A stretch of 64,000 nt of DNA. It comes from Chondrinema litorale (GTDB taxonomy: Bacteria; Bacteroidota; Bacteroidia; Cytophagales; Flammeovirgaceae). Numbering within the stretch: the first letter of the stretch is position 1; each line of letters opens with the position of its first letter. The position numbers and the translations under genes were made by a program. Location: assembly GCF_026250525.1 (NCBI RefSeq), contig NZ_CP111051.1, positions 62,001 through 126,000 on the forward strand, given 5' to 3'. The notes under the pieces were generated by a model. It had not been told where the DNA came from. It saw only the letters and a program-made list of their open reading frames with translations, and did not search any database. Positions 52,311 through 62,093 of this stretch are shown one piece after another.

Positions 52311-54794
52311 TTAAAATTCCTTTTCGCCAAATTCACTTTTTATAAACTTGGCTTTATTATTAGACTTATTTAAGGTATAACTGAGGTTTAAAATTAGCAT
52401 ATCAACTTCGTATACATAATTAGTAGTTGTATAAAACTCATTATCTCTCCAAGTAGTAATTCGTTGTTCATTGGCTTCCCATAAGCCCATATCTATGTTT
52501 AACCATTGCAATGTAGCTGTGAGTCTTTCGTCTAAAAATGTTTTCCTTATAGAAAGATTTGGTACTAAATATTTAGAGTCTTCGCCTTGTGCAGTCAGTT
52601 GTTTAGAAAGATAATTTATAGAGAATTGAATTCTCCAGTTTCGAGCTATACCAAAGTTTGCATTTCCATTAATATTATACATCCAACTAGACCTATCTAT
52701 TGGTCTATTATCAAAAGCACCTTTAATATTAGATTTATAAATATTAAAACCAGCAAAGATTTTTAACCAGTTATAAGGATTTAATTCTGTGCCCAGTTCT
52801 GCTCCAATTGTTCTGGCTCTACCAACATTAGAATAAATACGATTGAGAATAGTGTCATTATATATCGTATTTACACGGTTTACAAGATTTTCTACATTTC
52901 TAAAATAAGCGTTTAGAAAGATAGAATTATCGCCAAAGTCGTATATAATACCTGTTTCTAATAAATCTATAAATTCTGGTTTTAGCTCAGGATCACCTTG
53001 CTCAAATGTTTCAGAATGCTCTCTTTCTGGAAAAGGATTCATTTTGAAAGTGGTAGTTCTTTCTACTCGTTTACTATAAGCTGCTTTAAGTTTTAAATTG
53101 GAATTTACTTGATAAAGTAAGCTTGCACTTGGGTACAGTTTTACAAAATCATAATTATAAGTGCTATCAATTAAACCAAGTTTATCTTTTAAATACAGTG
53201 CCCTGTCCATCATTTCTATTCGTAAACCTGCTTGGTATTCAAACTTTCCTTTAGAACCAGAAAGCTGAGAGTAAGCAGAATGTAAAATGCGTTGTAAGTT
53301 TACAGAACTTGAAAACTCAGGTACCAATTCAAAAATACCCGTTTCCAAATTTTTTCGCTCATATACAAAATCTCCTGTATGGTCTAAATTTCTAAACTGA
53401 TATCCCATTTCTAAAACACCAATGGGTAATTTGGCAGTTTTGTAATCTAGCTGAAAACGGAAACCTTTTAAAGGATTATCATTTGTATTATATTCTTCTT
53501 GAACAATTTCTGTAGTGTTTGGCCAACTTAGATTTTTGTTAGTAGTAGGACCACCTAACATAGTATATTCATATAAAAGGGAAGTGGAAAGGGTAGAGCT
53601 ATTTTCGAATTTATGACTATAATCGATACTGCCTAAAACAAAATCGCCTTTTCTTATTCTAAGGTTTTCATTAAAATATTGATAGGTGTATATTCTGTTA
53701 CCAGTGCTTATATTCTGTGCATTATTATCGTAATACAAAATGTCGGCAGTTCTATCTTTAGATCTTTTACCAGCATAAAAGCCCAAATTAAATGCATTGT
53801 TTTTATTAGGTGTATAAGCAATTGAAAATCTGCCAGAGTAGCTTGTTTCATCGAAACTTCGTTCCCCATCAGAAGGAAAAGTAGTTAGTGTATCGTCAAT
53901 AATCGTATACACATTTCCTTCTCTTCTACCTGCTAAATCGTTTCGTGAGTAGCTGGTACCTACAGAAATATCCCAATCCTTTTTACGAAAGTTTAAAGTA
54001 AAATCACCGCCATAGCGAGATGCATTTTCTGCATTATTATAATTTTGAATGCTAGGTAACCCTACTTTTCCATTAACTAATAAATATAAACCATCTGTAG
54101 CACCTTGTTTCGTAATAATGTTAATCATTCCGGCTTTTCCTTCAGGATCATATTTAGCAGAAGGAGCAGTAATAATTTCTATATTATCTATGGCATTTGC
54201 CGGAAGCTGATTTAATATTGTTTCGGGACTTGTTTGAACAGGTTTGCCATTAATCATTACTACAAAACCTGTAGAACCTCTCACAGAAATTACACCTTGA
54301 GCATTTACACTTACAGAGGGCATATTTCGTAAAATATCGGTAGCGGTTCCACCCTTACCAGATTCAAACAAACTTGCCTGAAATACTTGTCTATCAATTT
54401 TATGTGTGGCTGTTACTTTTTTACCAGAAATTTCTATTTCGTTTAAAAATTGCTGATTTGGAACCAGAGCAATTGTTCCGAGCTGTATATTTTGATCTTT
54501 TGAGACTAAAAGATTCTCAATTTTTACTGGTTCAAAACCAAGAAATTTGGCTATTAGGTAATAGTTACCGGCATTAATGTCTTTAATAATAAAATCACCA
54601 TTATCATTAGAAATGCTCCCTCCAACTAATGAGCTGTCGTTACTTTGGTAAATGGCTAGGCTGCCATATTCAATCGGGCTATTTTCTGTAGCATCGGTAA
54701 GTTTACCTTTAATAGTAGTTTGGCTGTAAGCAACTGAAGTTATGAATAAAAGAAAGCAGAAGAATAATGGTTTGCACATGTAGTTTTTATACAA
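52311..54794 (-). CDS. TonB-dependent receptor of the OMP beta-barrel-3 type
   Basis: An 827-residue protein with a signal peptide (cleavage after VAYSQ), a carboxypeptidase-regulatory-like domain (about 27-110), a compact plug (about 120-225; ATDILRNMPSVSV, GVISVRGSTGFVVMINGKPVQ, IEIITAPSAKYDPEGKAGMINIITK) and a barrel with the outer-membrane-protein beta-barrel-family pattern. The first Met or codon 6 (MCKPLFF) could be the start. Ligands of this receptor group are largely unknown; peptides or metal complexes are possible. The gene lies 63 nt downstream of the broken AraC regulator, on the same strand, and was perhaps controlled by it. Confidence 0.9.
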   Translation of the reverse strand: MYKNYMCKPLFFCFLLFITSVAYSQTTIKGKLTDATENSPIEYGSLAIYQSNDSSLVGGSISNDNGDFIIKDINAGNYYLIAKFLGFEPVKIENLLVSKDQNIQLGTIALVPNQQFLNEIEISGKKVTATHKIDRQVFQASLFESGKGGTATDILRNMPSVSVNAQGVISVRGSTGFVVMINGKPVQTSPETILNQLPANAIDNIEIITAPSAKYDPEGKAGMINIITKQGATDGLYLLVNGKVGLPSIQNYNNAENASRYGGDFTLNFRKKDWDISVGTSYSRNDLAGRREGNVYTIIDDTLTTFPSDGERSFDETSYSGRFSIAYTPNKNNAFNLGFYAGKRSKDRTADILYYDNNAQNISTGNRIYTYQYFNENLRIRKGDFVLGSIDYSHKFENSSTLSTSLLYEYTMLGGPTTNKNLSWPNTTEIVQEEYNTNDNPLKGFRFQLDYKTAKLPIGVLEMGYQFRNLDHTGDFVYERKNLETGIFELVPEFSSSVNLQRILHSAYSQLSGSKGKFEYQAGLRIEMMDRALYLKDKLGLIDSTYNYDFVKLYPSASLLYQVNSNLKLKAAYSKRVERTTTFKMNPFPEREHSETFEQGDPELKPEFIDLLETGIIYDFGDNSIFLNAYFRNVENLVNRVNTIYNDTILNRIYSNVGRARTIGAELGTELNPYNWLKIFAGFNIYKSNIKGAFDNRPIDRSSWMYNINGNANFGIARNWRIQFSINYLSKQLTAQGEDSKYLVPNLSIRKTFLDERLTATLQWLNIDMGLWEANEQRITTWRDNEFYTTTNYVYEVDMLILNLSYTLNKSNNKAKFIKSEFGEKEF

Positions 54795-54857
54795 AAATCC
54801 ATTATTAGCTGCGCAATGTTATGGTATATTTTTTCAAAGAATGGTAAAAAAATAAAA

Positions 54858-55654
54858 TTATATTTTCTCTCTATATTCTATTGGTGTAAGCGATGTTTGA
54901 GATTTGAAAAATTTAATAAAGTTAGATGTATCGCTAAAATTTAAATTATAGGCAATCTCAGACACATTCATACTTGTATGGGCTACCATGTTTTTTGCTT
55001 CAATTAAAACTCTTTCTTTAATTATAGCCATTGCTGGTTTGCGAACTGCCGATGTGCAAACTGTATTTAGCCTATAAGTACTAATGTTCATTAAACTTGC
55101 ATATTCTCCTACTTGCCTTAGCGCTATAAAATTTTCGTTTAGCAAAGATTTAAATTTATGAAAGTCTGATAGGAGGGAAGGATTATGGCTTTTTTGTGTA
55201 GTAGATAGTTCCATTGTTTTTAGCATCACCAAATTTAAATAAGCCGTAAGAGTGCTATGATTAGTACCTTTTTTAAACTCACTATAAAATTGATCTAGCA
55301 ATACAAACAATGCTGGGTTTTCATTAATATCAAATTTGATGGGTAATTTAAAAGTTGATTTAGGGTAACAGAATAAGAAGACATTGCTTGCTCTTTAAAT
55401 AAAATAACGAAACCTTCGGGTATTTGGCAGAAATCCCAACAATGCACTTGCCCGTTTCTCAGAAAAAAACCGACGGGCGGTACCACTTCAAAAATATCAT
55501 CGTCTATGTGATGTACTCCCGAACCTTTGTTTAAAAAAATTAATTCGTGATAACCATCGTGTTTATGAGGTTTGGTAGGCTTGATAACCGGTTTCATTCT
55601 AGATACCTTTATCAATAATTCATCTTCTATTTTTTTATTTATTTTGATATACAT
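54858..55654 (-). pseudogene. AraC-family regulator split by a one-base frameshift
   Basis: The N-terminal cupin half (55654 to 55295; HKHDGYHELIFLNKGSGVHHID, GFFLRNGQVHCWDF) ends at a stop soon after LNQLLNYP. The C-terminal HTH half (to 54858; IALRQVGEYASLMNISTYRLN, NVSEIAYNLNFSDTSNFIKFFKSQTSLTPIEYREK) is in the -1 frame. In that frame the text continues as IKFDINENPALFVLLDQFY, a normal AraC linker. One missing base near 55335-55343 (a GGG run on the plus strand) restores a single 265-residue regulator. No slippery site fits programmed frameshifting. The gene is either inactivated or an assembly error, and it lies upstream of the TonB receptor it may have controlled. Confidence 0.85.
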
Positions 55655-55895
55655 TTCTGATAGTTAGTATTAAAATTGTGCTTATAATCTATACTAAATA
55701 TAACCATAGCAATAGTATTTTTTATAATACACACACCTGTATATCAGATAAAGTTGAATGAAATGGTTTTATAAATGATTGATTTGGTTGGATAATCAAC
55801 TAAAATAACCATTTGAGCAAATGATTTTTAAAATAATAGCTATAAAATTGATCTCAGATAAGCTAAGTGAAAGCAATTGCTGACAATAAAATCTC

Positions 55896-56285
55896 TTAGC
55901 CTTTCACATCATACAATTCTCTAATCATAATGCTTTTAATTTTTCTCTTCTTACTAAAAGTGACATCCACTAGCTCTATACTTAACTTTAGCATCTTAAC
56001 TTTTTGCAAGTAGTCTTCTATTCTTACCACATTTTTTGTGTCTTCTTTTTGAATTGTGAGGAGTGAACCTGCTTCGAGTTCAAATAAATTTACTGTATTC
56101 TCAATATATTCATTAGCTTCTGTACTTATGGTATTTATTGAAGTAATGGCATTGAGTGCAGTAGTAAGTTCTATTATGATAGCTCTTTCTCCCTTATTGT
56201 ACTTAAGGATATCAACTGATTCTTGTGCATAAGTTGGAAGAACTGTGAGCACAAATATGGAAGCTAAAATTGTAAGTAATTTCAT
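55896..56285 (-). CDS. Small secreted protein of unknown function
   Basis: A 129-residue protein with a signal peptide (FVLTVLPTYAQ, cleavage about 21). The mature part is a mixed charged helical domain (GERAIIIELTTALNAITSINTISTEANEYIENTVNLFELEAG ... DYLQKVKMLKLSIELVDVTF) with no motif I recognise. It has no operon partner: the upstream GH20 gene is on the same strand, but the stop of GH20 lies 128 bp away with a hairpin between. Protein-like composition and the signal peptide support a real gene. Confidence 0.6.
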   Translation of the reverse strand: MKLLTILASIFVLTVLPTYAQESVDILKYNKGERAIIIELTTALNAITSINTISTEANEYIENTVNLFELEAGSLLTIQKEDTKNVVRIEDYLQKVKMLKLSIELVDVTFSKKRKIKSIMIRELYDVKG

Positions 56286-56373
56286 AGGGGCTATATTAAA
56301 AAATGTGGGATATGGTTTAATATAGCTAATTATTGGTAGTGCTGCAAGTTGAGACTAATAGAGTAAAAAAAGA

Positions 56374-56402
56374 AAACCTATCCCGTTAATTAGGATAGGT
56401 TT
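56374..56402. terminator. Terminator downstream of the GH20 gene
   Basis: A 10-bp stem AAACCTATCC/GGATAGGTTT (56374-56383 with 56393-56402), 9-nt loop. An A-rich tract on its left becomes a T-run on the minus strand, so it ends the leftward GH20 transcript. Confidence 0.85.
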
Positions 56403-56413
56403 ATTTATGAAAT

Positions 56414-58294
56414 TTATTTCTTGATTCGAGCTCTTAACTCTTCTCTAGAGATAATGATTTCTCTGCCAAGTGCTTTGTTATCTCTAAATGTTTGTGTTCT
56501 TAAATTCAATTCTCCATTCGGAATTTCAAAAGCTACTGTATACTCATTTCCAAAATTAACAGGGTAGGTGTTATCTATTGTGTAGTAGATTTTACTGTTA
56601 GGTATAGAATTGGAAAGCTCGCAAAACATCTTTCCGTCTTTTTCATAGATTTTTACTTGTGGCTCATACACCGCTTTACTAATATTAGTACCAGTTGCAT
56701 CAAATCTATCGAAGTGCACTTCTGTCTTCTTGATGAATGAATCCCAGTTTTTCTTTGCTTTAGGGCTCCATAAAGTTTCTGATAATGAAAGTGCTCTTGG
56801 GTAGGTCATATATAAAGCAAATGGCATGGTTGGTATAACCTCTGTCCATAAGTTACCTTGTCCGCCTAAAATATATTTGGCATCTACACCTTCTGGAACG
56901 GGTTCAAACGTATATGTTTTTTCTAGACTGAGCTTTGCATAAATCCAGTTTTCTACATTGTGGTCTCCCTGAGAGTAATCTAAATAAGCAAAAGTAGTTG
57001 GAGACATTACTACCGGATGTTCCATTTTTGCCGCTTTTATTCCACCTTTCATTCCTTGCCAGCTCATTACTGCTGTATTTTTAGCTAATTCTCCAGCAAG
57101 TATTTCGTCCCAGCCAATTACTTTTTTACCCTTACTTGTAATTATTTTCTCAACTCTGCTCACAAAATAGCTTTGTAACTCTTCGCCATCAGCAATGTTG
57201 TTTTTCTCCATAAACGCTCTTACTTCAGAATTTTCTTCCCAATAGCCATGATAGCATTCGTCGCCACCCATGTGGATATATTCACCCGGAAATAGCTCTG
57301 CTACTTCTGTAAATACTTTGTCTAAAAACTCATATACTTTTTCGTCTGATGGATTCAATGCATTTTCAACCAACATCTTAAAAGTACCATCTCCATACCA
57401 CTCAGAAAATTTATCTCCTGGGCTCACATATTTTGGTTTTTTATCAGAAGATAACTCTGGATAAGCTGCCAATGCTGCCATGCTATGTCCTGGAACATCT
57501 ATTTCAGGTACAATTGTAATGTTTTTATTAGCAGCATATTGGATTACATCTTTAATATGTTCTTGTGTGTAGAATCCACCATATGGAGTGGCTTCATCTT
57601 CTTGTGGAGTCGGTCTGTTTTCTCCAAATCTACCGTATCTCTCAACTCTCCATGCACCGATTTCTGTTAACTTAGGCAAAGATTTTATTTCAATTCTCCA
57701 TCCATTGTCATCGGTTAAATGCCAGTGGAAAACATTGAATTTATACTCTGCCATTTTATCGATGTATTCTTTAACTTCATCTACTGTAAAAAAATGGCGG
57801 CTTACATCAAGCATTAAACCTCTCCATTTAAATCTTGGATAATCTGTAATGGTACAACCTGCTATTTTTAATCCATCAGATGGAGCTACTTTTGGCGTTG
57901 CAGGTAACAATTGTTTTAATGTTTGAAAACCATTGAATATACCAGCCGCTTCATTAGCAGTTAAGCTTATTTCGCTTGCAGTAACTTTTAATGTATATCC
58001 TTCGGTACCTAATTCAGTATTTTTTTTCTTATTAAGATTGATTGAAATAGCAGGTGCATCGCTCGACTTTTCTTTGGTAGTTTTTATTCCAAAATCTTCT
58101 ACAAATGCTATAAATTGATTTGTATACTCAATCGCTTCTTTATCTTTAGTAAGAATATTAAAAGCGAGGTTTTCTTTAATAGTTAGCGTTTCACCATTTC
58201 CATTGTAATTTACCGGTTCAGGTATTATTGAGTGCTGCGCCATAATAGTTTGAGCTACAAGGCAAAGCATAATTGATAATAATAGGTTTCTCAT
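56414..58294 (-). CDS. Glycoside hydrolase family 20 beta-N-acetylhexosaminidase
   Basis: A 626-residue protein with a signal peptide (cleavage after IMAQ, residue 19), the GH20b N-domain (about 20-150; SIIPEPVNYNG), and the catalytic barrel starting at YPRFKWRGLMLDVSRHF. The catalytic Asp-Glu pair is in HMGGDECYHGYW (about 343-344). Substrate-binding Trp residues are in VIGWDEIL and VMSWQGM. It releases terminal GlcNAc or GalNAc from chitin fragments, glycoproteins or peptidoglycan in the periplasm. It is monocistronic with a strong terminator, and no other chitin gene is adjacent. Confidence 0.95.
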   Translation of the reverse strand: MRNLLLSIMLCLVAQTIMAQHSIIPEPVNYNGNGETLTIKENLAFNILTKDKEAIEYTNQFIAFVEDFGIKTTKEKSSDAPAISINLNKKKNTELGTEGYTLKVTASEISLTANEAAGIFNGFQTLKQLLPATPKVAPSDGLKIAGCTITDYPRFKWRGLMLDVSRHFFTVDEVKEYIDKMAEYKFNVFHWHLTDDNGWRIEIKSLPKLTEIGAWRVERYGRFGENRPTPQEDEATPYGGFYTQEHIKDVIQYAANKNITIVPEIDVPGHSMAALAAYPELSSDKKPKYVSPGDKFSEWYGDGTFKMLVENALNPSDEKVYEFLDKVFTEVAELFPGEYIHMGGDECYHGYWEENSEVRAFMEKNNIADGEELQSYFVSRVEKIITSKGKKVIGWDEILAGELAKNTAVMSWQGMKGGIKAAKMEHPVVMSPTTFAYLDYSQGDHNVENWIYAKLSLEKTYTFEPVPEGVDAKYILGGQGNLWTEVIPTMPFALYMTYPRALSLSETLWSPKAKKNWDSFIKKTEVHFDRFDATGTNISKAVYEPQVKIYEKDGKMFCELSNSIPNSKIYYTIDNTYPVNFGNEYTVAFEIPNGELNLRTQTFRDNKALGREIIISREELRARIKK

Positions 58295-59203
58295 ATTAGT
58301 TAATAGCTATTTAAATTTGTTTGTACGGTTGTAAGATAGACTTTTTTCCATCTCTTAATTTTTTGCAACTTAAATTTAAGTGTAAATCTTCAGGATTTAA
58401 ATTGTTTAAAAGTTAAAATGTATGAGTAGTGATATTTGCAACCTGAAAAAATAGGATGGAAATAATTTTACTCTCTCCTTAGAATATGTTTAATATTACT
58501 TAGAAATCGGCTTATCAATTATAAACTTTGCTTCCAAAGTGACAATATTCGCTTTTAATACTGTACTTCTTAAATAGGAATTATAGTTTCAACTAATGTT
58601 TTTTAAGTCTAAACTACCAATATGGCTTTATGTGAGGATGTCTGTATATTTTATACCCAACCCATACTGATTTGCATAAAAAGCAGAAAGGTCGTAATCT
58701 GAGTGTGATATTATTCAGTAGATAGATACTCTTTGTAAGGAGTAAAGTACTTGGCTGCAGTTTGTGTAGAAAACCTATAATTAGGATAAAAGTAACATAG
58801 CTTCCTAATTTAATTGGCAATTCTAAATTGAGTGTATGAGAAATAACATCCTAATTGTCGAAGTAGAATCGATAGTAAGATTTAACAACCGGCATTTCAT
58901 TTAGGTAATAATGGTAGCGAAAGCTGAAAGGAATTTTCATTCGTCGATCTGGTAATCTGCTATTTGGAATTTAGCTGTATTACTTGTGCCTGTATAATCG
59001 CTAATACTAGAAGCAGTGCCGATATAATAATTATTTAGTGAAAAGATTGAATTCTTAAGCTAAGAATACCTTACAGCAAAATTGGGCGGCAATTAAGGAA
59101 GGTGAAATGTTAACTTACATATTTTTTAAACTTTATTGAAAAGTATAACCACTAAGGTTGTTTTGGTTTTATGTGTTCCATAACCCACCTGAATTCGTAA
59201 TTA
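58295..59203. other. Long region without a convincing gene
   Basis: About 909 bp between two leftward genes. The only frame over 60 codons (58614-58820, minus) looks non-coding. A short minus-strand stretch near 59036-58938 reads YYIGTASSISDYTGTSNTAK-like text before a TGA, which has protein-like composition and might be a remnant of a lost secreted protein. No hairpin terminator or RNA gene was recognised. Confidence 0.4.
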
Positions 59204-60292
59204 TTATGGCATATTTTCCTTGATTTTTTCTGTAATTTGACGGAGCGTACCTTTTAAAGAAATATTACCATTAGCATCAATTAAGTAGTAAACAGGTATA
59301 AAGGTTACATCAAAACTTTTAGCAGTAACACTGTTATATGCTTGCAAATCACATACATTGATCATTTCTTCAATACCAGCTCTTTCAATGCCTTTTTTCC
59401 ATTTGGAGTCATCCGTGTCAAGTGAGAAATTTATTACAACTAGGTTTTCAGTATTTCCCTGTTGGAGCTTTAGTAAGTCTGGGGCTTCTTTGATGCAAGG
59501 TGCACAAGATGATGACCAAAAATGAAGTAGTACACTTTTACCCTTCAAACTTTGGAGGTTATATTTTTTGCCTTGCATATCTACGAGTGTTATTTCTGGA
59601 GCTGGTTTACCAGGTTGAAAGTAACCAGCTTTACCTGATTTTTCACCAATCTTAAAACCCAAATAAGATTCTTTTACTTTAGTACTCAGTAAATCATAAT
59701 ACGTTTGCAAAGTTTCAAATTGAAGTAGGTTATTACTGAGCAAAAAATCAATAATATTAGCAGACACATATTTATCGCTATTTTTCTCAATAATTTGTTT
59801 ATTGTCTGATAGAAATGTATGATAGGTGTTCTTTCTTTTTTCTAATTGTTCTTCTGAGTTATTTTCAGATAGCGCCTGAATCGTGTTGTAAAAGCTTTTC
59901 CAACTGGATAAAAATTCAAAAAATGCGATGTTATTATTCGGGTCTGAAATAAAAATAGGATTATTCGGATAAGCCTCATCTACAGTATTTTCACCCACTA
60001 CTTTGTAACTTTCAAAGTTCATTTCTGTCAACTGGCTGGAAAGTACTAGTTCTAGTGGGCGTGTATTATTATATCCATCGACTATCAAATAAAAAAAAGT
60101 TGGGGCAGCTATCTTGGCTTCATATGTAACTTTACCATTCTTAATAGACAAAGTATCAGCCAACTCTTTCTGCACATTAATGAGAAATATATTCCCTGAT
60201 TTTATATCATCAAATTCAATCGTAAGAATTGGACTAGAATGAGCAGCTAATGATAAGAGAATCAACAGGCTTGTCAAAATTGAGGTTTTCAT
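59204..60292 (-). CDS. TlpA-like thioredoxin-fold protein
   Basis: A 362-residue protein with a signal peptide (SLAAHSSP, cleavage about 19). The first 200 residues form a DUF4369-like beta domain and a helical linker. The last 140 residues are a TlpA/AhpC-type thioredoxin domain (PAPEITLVDMQGKKYNL, LLHFWSSSCAPCIKEAP with the CxxC near 262-265, TFIPVYYLIDANG). Such proteins reduce disulfides or cytochrome-c apoproteins in the periplasm of Bacteroidota. It stands alone, immediately left of the nested insertion sequences. Confidence 0.88.
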   Translation of the reverse strand: MKTSILTSLLILLSLAAHSSPILTIEFDDIKSGNIFLINVQKELADTLSIKNGKVTYEAKIAAPTFFYLIVDGYNNTRPLELVLSSQLTEMNFESYKVVGENTVDEAYPNNPIFISDPNNNIAFFEFLSSWKSFYNTIQALSENNSEEQLEKRKNTYHTFLSDNKQIIEKNSDKYVSANIIDFLLSNNLLQFETLQTYYDLLSTKVKESYLGFKIGEKSGKAGYFQPGKPAPEITLVDMQGKKYNLQSLKGKSVLLHFWSSSCAPCIKEAPDLLKLQQGNTENLVVINFSLDTDDSKWKKGIERAGIEEMINVCDLQAYNSVTAKSFDVTFIPVYYLIDANGNISLKGTLRQITEKIKENMP

Positions 60293-60487
60293 TTTCTAAA
60301 TAGTTTATAGTATCTGTCAGATTGTTAGTATTGAGCTTAATTTCTTGAATTTTAGATACAGAGTACAAGATTAACTCTAATTAGGTAATGCAGTTTTTTA
60401 ACTAAAAGGAGGTATCAGTGTGGGTTTTTAATATAGATAGTTTTCTATAGTTAACATAATTATATTTATGAGTATTTTTGTGAAATC

Positions 60488-60510
60488 TCCTGAAATCCAG
60501 CGATTAGCTT
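60488..60510 (+). repeat. Left terminal inverted repeat of the IS3-family element (outer part)
   Basis: Begins TCCTGAAATCC and ends GATTAGCTT. It is the exact reverse complement of 63641-63663. Its inner continuation is displaced by the IS110-family insert and resumes at about 62115. Confidence 0.92.
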
Positions 60511-60764
60511 AAGCAAGCTTATTGATTAACACAAACAACTTGTACCTTTCTGGCAGTTAGCTTTTGGAAGAAGCCCTAAGGCCAAATGGTGCTTATTAAG
60601 CCCTGCAGGCCGCACCCTTCCTGAAATCTGGCTGGGAAGTATAAAGTCCTCAGGGACGATTGTTGATTTAATTGGTGGCACACTAAGTGACCCCGTATGG
60701 AATGATTCATCAAACTTTAAGATACCTCCCCCAAAAGCTTTTTTAAAGTTTAAAATGTAAAATT
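60511..60764 (+). ncRNA. Candidate bridge RNA region of the IS110-family element
   Basis: The 254-nt leader of the transposase gene is visibly GC-richer than surrounding DNA between about 60565 and 60700. It contains several possible stems: GGTGC/GCACC (60588-60616), CTTCC/GGAAG (60617-60639) and GTCC-TCAG-GGAC (60646-60657). IS110-group elements encode a bridge RNA in exactly this left-end interval. Segments matching the target flanks occur inside it: TTAGCTT (60557-60563) equals the left flank 60504-60510, and GTATGGAAT (60695-60703) equals the right flank 62117-62125. The ends of the transcript are unknown; boundaries given are those of the non-coding interval. Confidence 0.6.
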
Positions 60765-62093
60765 ATGAAAAAGAAAATCACAATGGAGGTAGTTAATCCC
60801 CTTGCAGCCGGTATTGATGTAGGTTCTAGAAGTCATTTTGTAAGTATTGGTCAAACAAAAGAAGATGTTAGAGAATTTGGTGTATATACCAAAGATCATA
60901 ATGCAATGATTGAGTGGTTAAAGAAAGCTAAGATTACTACGGTAGCCATGGAAAGTACAGGTAGTTATTGGCAAACATTATTTAGTGCATTACAATTGGC
61001 AGAATTTGAGGTAATACTGGTTAATGGCAGGGATGTAAAAAATGTGAAAGGTAAAAAGACAGATATGTTAGATTGTATTTGGATTCAAAAACTACACAGT
61101 CTGGGGCTTTTAAGAGGTAGTTATTTACCTGATGAACATACTCGAGAATTGCATACCTATTGTTTATATAGACAGAAATTAATAGAACAAAGCTCCAAGT
61201 ATATAAATAGAATACAGAAGAATCTTCGCTTAATGAATATTAGGTTAGATGTTGCTATCAATGATATTACAGGTAAAACTGGTTCTGCTATCCTTAATGC
61301 TATTCTTTTAGGAGAGAGAAATCCCAAAACACTTTCAGAACTAGCAGATGTAAGGGTCAAAAAAAGTAAAGAAGAAATTGCTAAATCTTTAGATGGGGAA
61401 TGGAAAGACGACCTACTATATGTTATTAAAGACTGTTGGCAAACTTATCAATATTACCAAGACAGAATTCGAGACCTAGATATTTGCGTAGAAAATACAC
61501 TAAAAAAGGGGCTTAATATTATTAAAAAAGTAAAACTTCCAGATGTTGGAATGAAACAGCTAAGTAAAAATGATCCAAAATTTGATTTACGTTCACTGGC
61601 CTATCAGATACTTGGCATAGATCTATATCAAATTGGAGGGGTTCGAAATGGGACAGTATTAACAGTTTTGAGCACATTGGGAAGTGGAATTAATAAATTT
61701 CCTACCTCTAAACACTTTGTGAGTTGGCTAAGGTTAGCTCCTAATAATAAAATAAGTGGTGGCAAAATATTAAGTAGTAGGACTCAAAAAGGGAAAAATC
61801 AGTTGAGCATTTCACTTAGAAGAGCTGCTAATGCAATTGGAAATACTAAAACTCACCCACTTAAAAAGTTTTTTTCTAGAATCGCTTACAAAAAAGGTAG
61901 AGGTGCAGCTATTACTGCTACTGCCAGAAAATTAGCTGTAATTATTTATAGGATGCTTCTCTATAAAGAGGACTTCAATCCAGGACTCCATGCGAATGAG
62001 GAAAGGGAAAGGCTGAAAAAGATCATAGCAGTCAGGAAAAAAGTGGCAGCATTGAACCTTACTGATGCCGAAAAGGGAGCTATTTTCACTTAG
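60765..62093 (+). CDS. IS110-family transposase (DEDD type)
   Basis: A 442-residue recombinase. The RuvC-like N-domain has AAGIDVGSRSHFVSIG (first Asp), VAMESTGSYW (Glu) and KKTDMLDCIWI (Asp, Asp). The C-terminal transposase_20 domain (about 290-400) has LSTLGSGINKFPTSKHFVSWLRLAPNN and the Ser-rich ILSSRTQKGKNQLS, thought to hold the catalytic Ser. These enzymes use an RNA-guided strand exchange directed by a bridge RNA rather than cutting at long inverted repeats. The frame is intact. The ATG is preceded by the 254-nt leader, with AAATGTAAAATT directly upstream. Confidence 0.95.
   Translation: MKKKITMEVVNPLAAGIDVGSRSHFVSIGQTKEDVREFGVYTKDHNAMIEWLKKAKITTVAMESTGSYWQTLFSALQLAEFEVILVNGRDVKNVKGKKTDMLDCIWIQKLHSLGLLRGSYLPDEHTRELHTYCLYRQKLIEQSSKYINRIQKNLRLMNIRLDVAINDITGKTGSAILNAILLGERNPKTLSELADVRVKKSKEEIAKSLDGEWKDDLLYVIKDCWQTYQYYQDRIRDLDICVENTLKKGLNIIKKVKLPDVGMKQLSKNDPKFDLRSLAYQILGIDLYQIGGVRNGTVLTVLSTLGSGINKFPTSKHFVSWLRLAPNNKISGGKILSSRTQKGKNQLSISLRRAANAIGNTKTHPLKKFFSRIAYKKGRGAAITATARKLAVIIYRMLLYKEDFNPGLHANEERERLKKIIAVRKKVAALNLTDAEKGAIFT

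Noticed and set aside
55295..55345. Programmed frameshift in the AraC gene
   Set aside because: No slippery heptamer is at the junction and AraC regulators are not known to use frameshifting.
58614..58820. Minus-strand frame of 68 codons in the long gap
   Set aside because: Composition (runs of Leu, Arg, Pro, His, Cys) is unlike the coding genes around it, there is no family resemblance and no neighbour relation.
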